In this document: positions 59,131-64,000 of the stretch, in pieces
How the letters are laid out: every line of letters begins with the position of its first letter
Position numbering within the stretch: position 1 is the first letter of the stretch
Assembly: GCA_030737875.1 (NCBI GenBank)
Contig: CM060923.1
Coordinates: 494,972,453-495,036,452, forward strand
DNA from: Allium sativum
Taxonomy: Eukaryota; Streptophyta; Magnoliopsida; Asparagales; Amaryllidaceae
Direction of reading: 5' to 3'
DNA: 64,000 nucleotides
Notes under the pieces: generated by a model
Databases searched by the model: none
What the model was told of the DNA's origin: nothing
What the model saw: the letters and a program-made list of their open reading frames with translations, nothing else
Position numbers and translations under genes: made by a program

Positions 59131-59254
59131 TTGAATAGAATAAAAAAGTTTTTGAAAAATATAAAGCCGTGTTGATTAGAGATGCGTTATTTTGACGCGA
59201 ACGATATTTTTACCGATTTTATTCGTTTTACAATGAATATTGAAAAAGTGATTT

Positions 59255-59640
59255 CACAATCGAATATTTTGAATTGAACAGGATTGAAATTGAATTGAAA
59301 TCAATTTGAAATGAATTCGAATATTAATTGAATAGAAGGTAAATTCAAATTGAATTGAATAGAATGCGAATTAAATTAAATAAAAAATTCAAATTGAAAT
59401 TTAATTGAATCAATTTGAAATGAATTCAAATTGAAGTGAAATTTAAATGAATTCGAATCAAATAGAAAATGAATTCAATTCGAATTGAATAGAAATTGAA
59501 TTTGAATTCGAATTGAATAGGAATGAATTAAAATGAATTCGAATTGAAATTGAATTAAATTGAATTCAAATTGAAATTGAATTAAAATGAATTCAAATTG
59601 AAATGAATTCGAATTGAATGGAAATGAATGTAAAACGAAT
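59255..59640. repeat. GAATTGAAATGAATTCG tandem repeat (J)
   Basis: An imperfect A+T-rich array, the counterpart of E 41330-41545 and 48840-49045 on the opposite strand. Confidence 0.85.
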
Positions 59641-60894
59641 TTATAATGGAAAATTCAACTTTGATTTGAAATTGAATATGAAGTTGAAACTGTTTTGAAA
59701 ATGAATTTAAAACGATTTATAAAATTCGTTTTAAATAGAAATCGACGAAATATATATTATATATATATAATATAATGGCCTGAATAGAACGCAACGCGCC
59801 GCGGCAGTTCGTGAATTTCGACCATTGACTTCGAATTGACGTTACGGAAGATCCGACCGTCGGATTCTTCTGAAACTAGAACCGTTGGGTTCGTATCGAA
59901 AAGAGCTTTCCAATGAATATTTGAAATTTGAAATCTGACGGTTGGATTTGGAGATACGTCCAAATCAAATTTAGAAAAGCTCGCTGTAAGTGCAGTTCGA
60001 CGACCGTTATTGGAAATCGACTGTACGGGCCTTGATAAAATTATTAAAAATATATATAATTTGTGTAAAGTTATAATATATGATTTGGAAAGAACTGGGA
60101 TGAAAAATTCCCTATTTGAAAGTATAAAAATATATTTTTATCGAAATGAACTAGTTTTGAACTAAATTTAAAATCCAATATTTTTAAATAAATAAATTGG
60201 GTTTGAAGTGGTTTTAAAAATAATCAGAATTTGATATTGAATATAAGCCGATGTATTTTCTATTCAGAGCCTTGTATTTAATGGAATTTTGGGTTTGTCG
60301 TGAACCGTGTTTTAAATGACGTCGGTTCTTTAACCCAGTTAAAGATTAAAACTAAGTGGAGTTTTAATGAATCTTTAATTAGATTGAAATGATTGAGAAT
60401 GGAGTATCACCAGTTTTGCTCCAAGCGATAGTTAAATCTGTAATTAGATTTGAACGTGAAATGGTAATTAGTTTTACCGATAACACCATGGTGTTAGATA
60501 TTGTAACACCCCACGCCCGCTAGGGTCACTCACAAAGGGAATGCCATAGCATCGGTGGAGTATTTTAGTGAATATAGAACAGAAAAATTACAACAAGACA
60601 GATATAAATAGTACTTGAAATTTCAAAACATCATCTCATAACAGCGGAAATAAACATGTCTGGTTACATCATAAAACCATGATAAAAGTCAAGTACAATA
60701 TCCATCAAAATAAAGAAGTACATAATCCCACTCTCTCATACAATAGCCATAACAAAAGAAAAGATAACTGGATAATTGGAGCTTTACATCTACCCAAGCT
60801 CCTAAAGACTGGAACAGCAATCCGATCAAGCTCTACTACCACTAGGATCCACCGTAGGACCTGAGGGTTGGGAAAAAGATAAAAACAACGGGGT

Positions 60895-60908
60895 CAGACA
60901 TAAGTCTG
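60895..60908 (-). promoter_or_regulatory. Pan-family hairpin, K copy with compensated stem
   Basis: CAGAC-ataa-GTCTG, followed by AGTGAGT, 393 nt from the LTR end. Compared with CAGTC/GACTG elsewhere, both stem positions changed together. Confidence 0.65.
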
Positions 60909-61851
60909 AGTGAGTCCTATAACTTTAACAATACAATCATTAAAGTAACCAGAGAAGACATAAACTTGACCTACGGTAATATCTGGGGATGAATGGCTAC
61001 ACTAAGCAGCTTGGTAGACTTAGGATAAACTAAGATAACCGTCAGGACGCATCTACCCACCCAAGGATAATTACTAACTGCACCACACCAGTCCTTCCTA
61101 CTTAAAGGTTGATCCCTTCCAAAGACTTAGAAAATTTCCCCAGTAGTTTCATGTACCCCTAGCCCACTACATAGGTGCCGTCTGCCCCTATCTCCACTAG
61201 GTGTACCCGGTAATACTTACCCAGTAGTTTCTTGTACCCCTACATAGGTGCCGTCTGCCCCTATCTTCATTAGGTGTACCCACTACTCCCCAAGCGATCG
61301 GCTCCCTACCGTAGATACCCGTGCTGGTCCCACAGTGGGGTGTATCACTCCCCTAAAGTGGCTACCCAATACTAACGGTGCACGGCTTTATATCTACACG
61401 ATGCAACAACGGCTTATCTACCAGCCCGGGCCCACACACGCATATGAAACCCGTTGGACTTGCGTTGCCACCGCTAACCCGTTTTGGCCTCTTATAATCA
61501 AGCCCAATATGCGTGTCCCGTCACTCGACTTGGGTCGAGCCCACAAAGATATGTTTGGGATATTGGTTGAAATGGGCCCCCACAAGCTACCCACTTAAGC
61601 TTGTCAAATATCTAGTGTATCCCACTTAACCCTTTAATCATGTTTAATTACATGTTTCCACTTGGTTAAGTATTCTAATCGTATTTTCTATTGCCACCCA
61701 AGGCAACCCACTAGATTTCCTCATGCCACCCACAAAATTTCCTCATGCCACCTAAGGCACCCACTTAACCCCTCATGTCCCACCGCATGCTACTATGGTT
61801 AAGTGTTTCTTAATTAATTAAGACCGTGATCTCCCATAAAGACCTCCCACA

Positions 61852-62047
61852 TTAGACTGGCTGTTATGACCGCCTGGTTAAGCCGGTAGAATCCGGGCAG
61901 TCTTACGTCATAACAGAGTCTAACCTCGTGTCTTTACCTTAATCACGTATTTAATTTATGGCTAAGACCTCTCACATTGGGCTGACATTTGTAGCAACTG
62001 GTTAAGCCGGTCGGGTCCGGGCAGTTTTACACTACAAATGAGTCCAA
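61852..62047 (-). other. Pair of large hairpins with conserved loop (K)
   Basis: Hairpin 1 is at 61852-61923: TTAGACT-gg-CTGTTATGAC pairs with GTCATAACAG-AGTCTAA, 17 pairs with a 2-nt bulge. Hairpin 2 is at 61977-62047: TTGGGCT-ga-CATTTGTAG pairs with CTACAAATG-AGTCCAA, 16 pairs including one G-T, with a 2-nt bulge in the same place. Loops share CTGGTTAAGCCGG and TCCGGGCAG. Confidence 0.8.
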
Positions 62048-62131
62048 CCTCGTGTCTTAGTCGATTAATTACACCTAATTAATCACCCCCATATTAATTA
62101 TCCCTAATTAATATCAAGTTTTCCATAACAT

Positions 62132-62194
62132 GGGTAGACCTAACTCAATAGGTAAATTCCCATGGGGTAGACCTAACTCAATAGGTAAATTCCC
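62132..62194. repeat. Duplicated small hairpin unit (K)
   Basis: Two copies of GGGTAGACCTA-n6-TAGGTAAATTCCC, as in B. Confidence 0.85.
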
Positions 62195-62394
62195 ACTTAT
62201 GGTAATTTATTTTCATGGTATGCTTAATCATACCCAAACATTCATTTATTAACATATTTACCAACCCCATCGTTCCCCACGTAAATCGTTCTCGTTACAT
62301 GACATAATAAGGGGAAGATCATCACAAATATCATGGGTTTAGCATACAATTTTGTCATGGGTTAAGAGGATGTCAACTTGCATATATGAGCATA

Positions 62395-63010
62395 TATTAA
62401 CCCAACTACATACAACCCAAACTTGCATATTATCATACACATGATTTGCATAACATGTTGCATATGAGCTTGCATATTATCATACACATATCTTGCATAA
62501 CATGTTAAACTTGCATATAGGCATTCTCAATCTTGCATAACATGTTAAACATGCATTTAAGCATACACATAACTTGCATAAGCATTCACATACTTGCATA
62601 GGCATTCACATACTTGCATAGGCATTCACATACTTGCATAACTTGCATATCATGTCATTTAAGCATATACCTATCTTGCATAAGTATTCATATACTCGCA
62701 TAAGCATGCATAACTTGCATATCACATAAATCTTGCATTTAAACATATACATGACTTGCATAAGCTTCCATACACTTGCATAAGCGTGCATAACTTGCAT
62801 ATCACTTTCAACTTGCATTTAAACATACACTTAACTTGCATATCACTTTCAACTTGCATTTAATCATATACTTAACTTGCATATCTCACTTTGATAAACA
62901 TGCATAATTCCACTTATTAAATATGCATAAATCCACTTATTAAACATGCATATATCAACTTGTTAAACATGCATAAATCAACTTATTAAGCATGCATAAA
63001 CCAACTTATC
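62395..63010. repeat. CTTGCATA / CATGCATAA array (K)
   Basis: About 600 bp of short units with AACTTGCATA and AACATGCATAA, including a GGCATTCACATACTTGCATA unit repeated near 62580-62640. The same array type and position as in B but with different unit composition. Confidence 0.88.
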
Positions 63011-63346
63011 AAATATGCATAAACATAGAACAACATAGAGTAACATATCATTATGCATGATTCATACTCACTAATCCGCATTTAAGACCATAAGTCTCAT
63101 TACACCCAATCTACTTACTTTAACAATTGATGTTAAAGTGATAGAAACTCACCAAACTCAAGATTAACCAACTTGTGAAGAGAGATTAGTTGCTAATTAT
63201 GATGATGGAGATGATTAGAGAATGATATGAGAGGGTTTATCTTGAAACTTCCTTCTTAGATTAATGGAGACTCCTTTTAGGATTTGATTTGGCGGCATGA
63301 GGCCATTATTTCTATTTTTGGTGAAGATTAAGGTAGGTTTAGGGTG

Positions 63347-63354
63347 TATTTATA
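63347..63354 (-). promoter_or_regulatory. TATA box of K LTR
   Basis: TATAAATA on the minus strand, in CTATAAATACACCC. Position relative to the GTCGAC cluster is as in B. Confidence 0.78.
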
Positions 63355-63495
63355 GATTAAGAAAGTGTTTTAGGCCCTTGGATTAACCCTAGATTAATTT
63401 AGGTCCATTAGATTTAGGAAACCTCTAGAACCAGACCCAGCCCTAACCAGAAAACCAGATCTGGTGCACCCAAGCACCCTGGCTCGACACACCAT

Positions 63496-63561
63496 GTCGA
63501 CAGGCAAGTCGACAGGCATGTTGACACCCCTGTCGACAGGCCTGTCGACAGCCCTGTCGAC
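63496..63561. promoter_or_regulatory. 12-bp-phased GTCGAC cluster (K)
   Basis: GTCGAC at 63496, 63508, 63532, 63544 and 63556, with GTTGAC at 63520. Exactly 12 bp between successive sites, 142 nt upstream of the TATA box on the minus strand. Confidence 0.85.
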
Positions 63562-63680
63562 ATGCTTAGGCGGGAATCCTCCCGCCTGGCCCCGCTGGTT
63601 CTAAATTTAAATTTAAATTTAAATTCCTAATTCTGATTTAAGCTCTAATTTTTCTGCAAACTTCCTTGGGCCATAACTTG

Positions 63681-63747
63681 GTCATACGGACTCCGATTTT
63701 CGAAAACTCAGACTCTATTTCGCGTATTTTTCCGAGACGAACGCAAT
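63681..63747 (-). promoter_or_regulatory. Highly conserved U3 block (K)
   Basis: Nearly identical to B 9719-9783, though surrounding LTR sequence has diverged. Confidence 0.75.
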
Positions 63748-63838
63748 GACGCAGCCCGTTACCCCCAATTCCCACGTCTTAGATTATTTATCCGGTAATT
63801 AGTGAATTTTAGTATTAACTAAAATTCGGGGTGTTACA

Positions 63839-64000
63839 TTCTCCCCTCCTTAAAGGATTTCGTCCCCGAAATCTCTAGGCTAAGGAGAATGCATATCCTA
63901 CCATCCAAACAACCATCTACTCAAACCATCAACCACAGGCATCCATTGTCCTTAAACAATTTCTAATGATGTATGAGCATATGCAAAAAGTGTGTGTATA
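63839..64000 (-). mobile_element. PPT and interior 3' end of K
   Basis: PPT at 63839-63851 (minus AAGGAGGGGAGAA), preceded on the minus strand by the end of pol (RDFGDEIL then stop) and then sequence like B 9900-10030. The coding part lies beyond the window. Confidence 0.85.

Larger units (their letters stand above)
56085..60501 (+). mobile_element. E-type LTR (element J), interrupted by K
   Basis: It starts TGTAACAACCCG and follows the reverse complement of E: ATGGCGGGGTAGTT, TTTTGTTAGGATCG, GGGTCTTG, (TA)n at 56965-57007, G+C-rich leader with a poly-C run (57010-57460), AAAAAT array (57480-58210), decayed hairpin 58355-58370, ATTCATGTGTTGA repeats (58887-59130), GAATTGAAATGAATTCG repeats (59255-59640), GCGCCGCGGCAG block (59790-60030) and one GGGTT...AACCC hairpin (60291-60336). 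It stops at K's insertion next to AACACCATGGTGTT. ORF 57141-57455 lies in the leader and has no domain. Confidence 0.82.
60502..63838 (-). repeat. LTR of element K, a relative of B (3' LTR)
   Basis: 3337 bp, TGTAACACCCC...GGGGTGTTACA, followed by a minus-strand PPT, so it is the 3' LTR of a minus-strand element running off the window. The left flank is GATAT (60497-60501); the matching TSD is not in view. Module order equals B: CAGCGGAA 60642, hairpin 60895-60908, a duplicated CATAGGTGCCGTCTGCCCCTA unit (61170-61275), large hairpin pair, small hairpin pair, CTTGCATA array, TATA, GTCGAC cluster and the conserved U3 block. ORF 61248-61598 is a chance frame. Confidence 0.93.

Noticed and set aside
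61248..61598. 116-codon + strand ORF in K
   Set aside because: Antisense to K's LTR. It spans duplicated non-coding units and has no recognisable domain.

Overview
This window is plant nuclear DNA, almost certainly angiosperm heterochromatin, made entirely of LTR retrotransposons nested inside one another. The evidence is large TGTAA...TTACA-ended LTRs, primer-binding sites complementary to the 3' end of initiator-Met tRNA, purine-rich tracts (AAGNNGGGGAGA type), 5-bp target duplications, and decayed Ty3/Gypsy gag-protease, RT and integrase. I see no host gene, tRNA, rRNA or CRISPR. Sequence outside the B and K elements is very A+T-rich. The species cannot be named from the sequence.

Layout, with family letters assigned here. 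1-1340: Copia-like LTR piece. 1441-4051: decayed E-type LTR (H). 4052-4982 and 26252-27731: two halves of an older A-type LTR (G, + orientation). G was split by element A (4983-26251, minus, TSD ATTTC). A's left LTR was itself split by element B (6644-17288, minus, TSD CAACA), the only element with recognisable gag-pol. 27732-28884: F-type LTR remnant (I). 28885-31372 and 51657-53375: halves of an E-type LTR (D, +), split by element E (31373-51651, minus, TSD AATTA). E's left LTR contains F (32088-38485, TSD GGTGT). 53376-56084: probable Copia (SIRE-like) piece. 56085-60501: E-type LTR (J, +), interrupted by K (60502 to beyond the window), a relative of B. The uninterrupted LTR copies of A (23297-23301) and E (45992-45996) preserve the empty sites of B and F, which confirms the nesting order.

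How the parts work together. A and E have very long LTRs (about 4.6 and 6.4 kb) around non-coding interiors of only 1.4 and 1.0 kb. They are LARD-like, non-autonomous elements. They share with B and K the LTR termini, the PPT type, the iMet PBS (visible in A, B and E), a CAGCGGAA motif and a small covarying hairpin 350-450 nt from the PBS-side LTR end. My inference is that a B/K-type autonomous lineage mobilises them in trans through these signals.

The most unusual content is a set of hairpins inside the LTRs whose stems change by compensatory substitution: a duplicated large hairpin in B and K with a conserved ~35-nt loop, four to five copies of a GGGTT...AACCC hairpin in E-type LTRs, and the pan-family hairpin. 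Their LTR function is unknown to me. All comparisons were made by eye, without alignment software or database searches.
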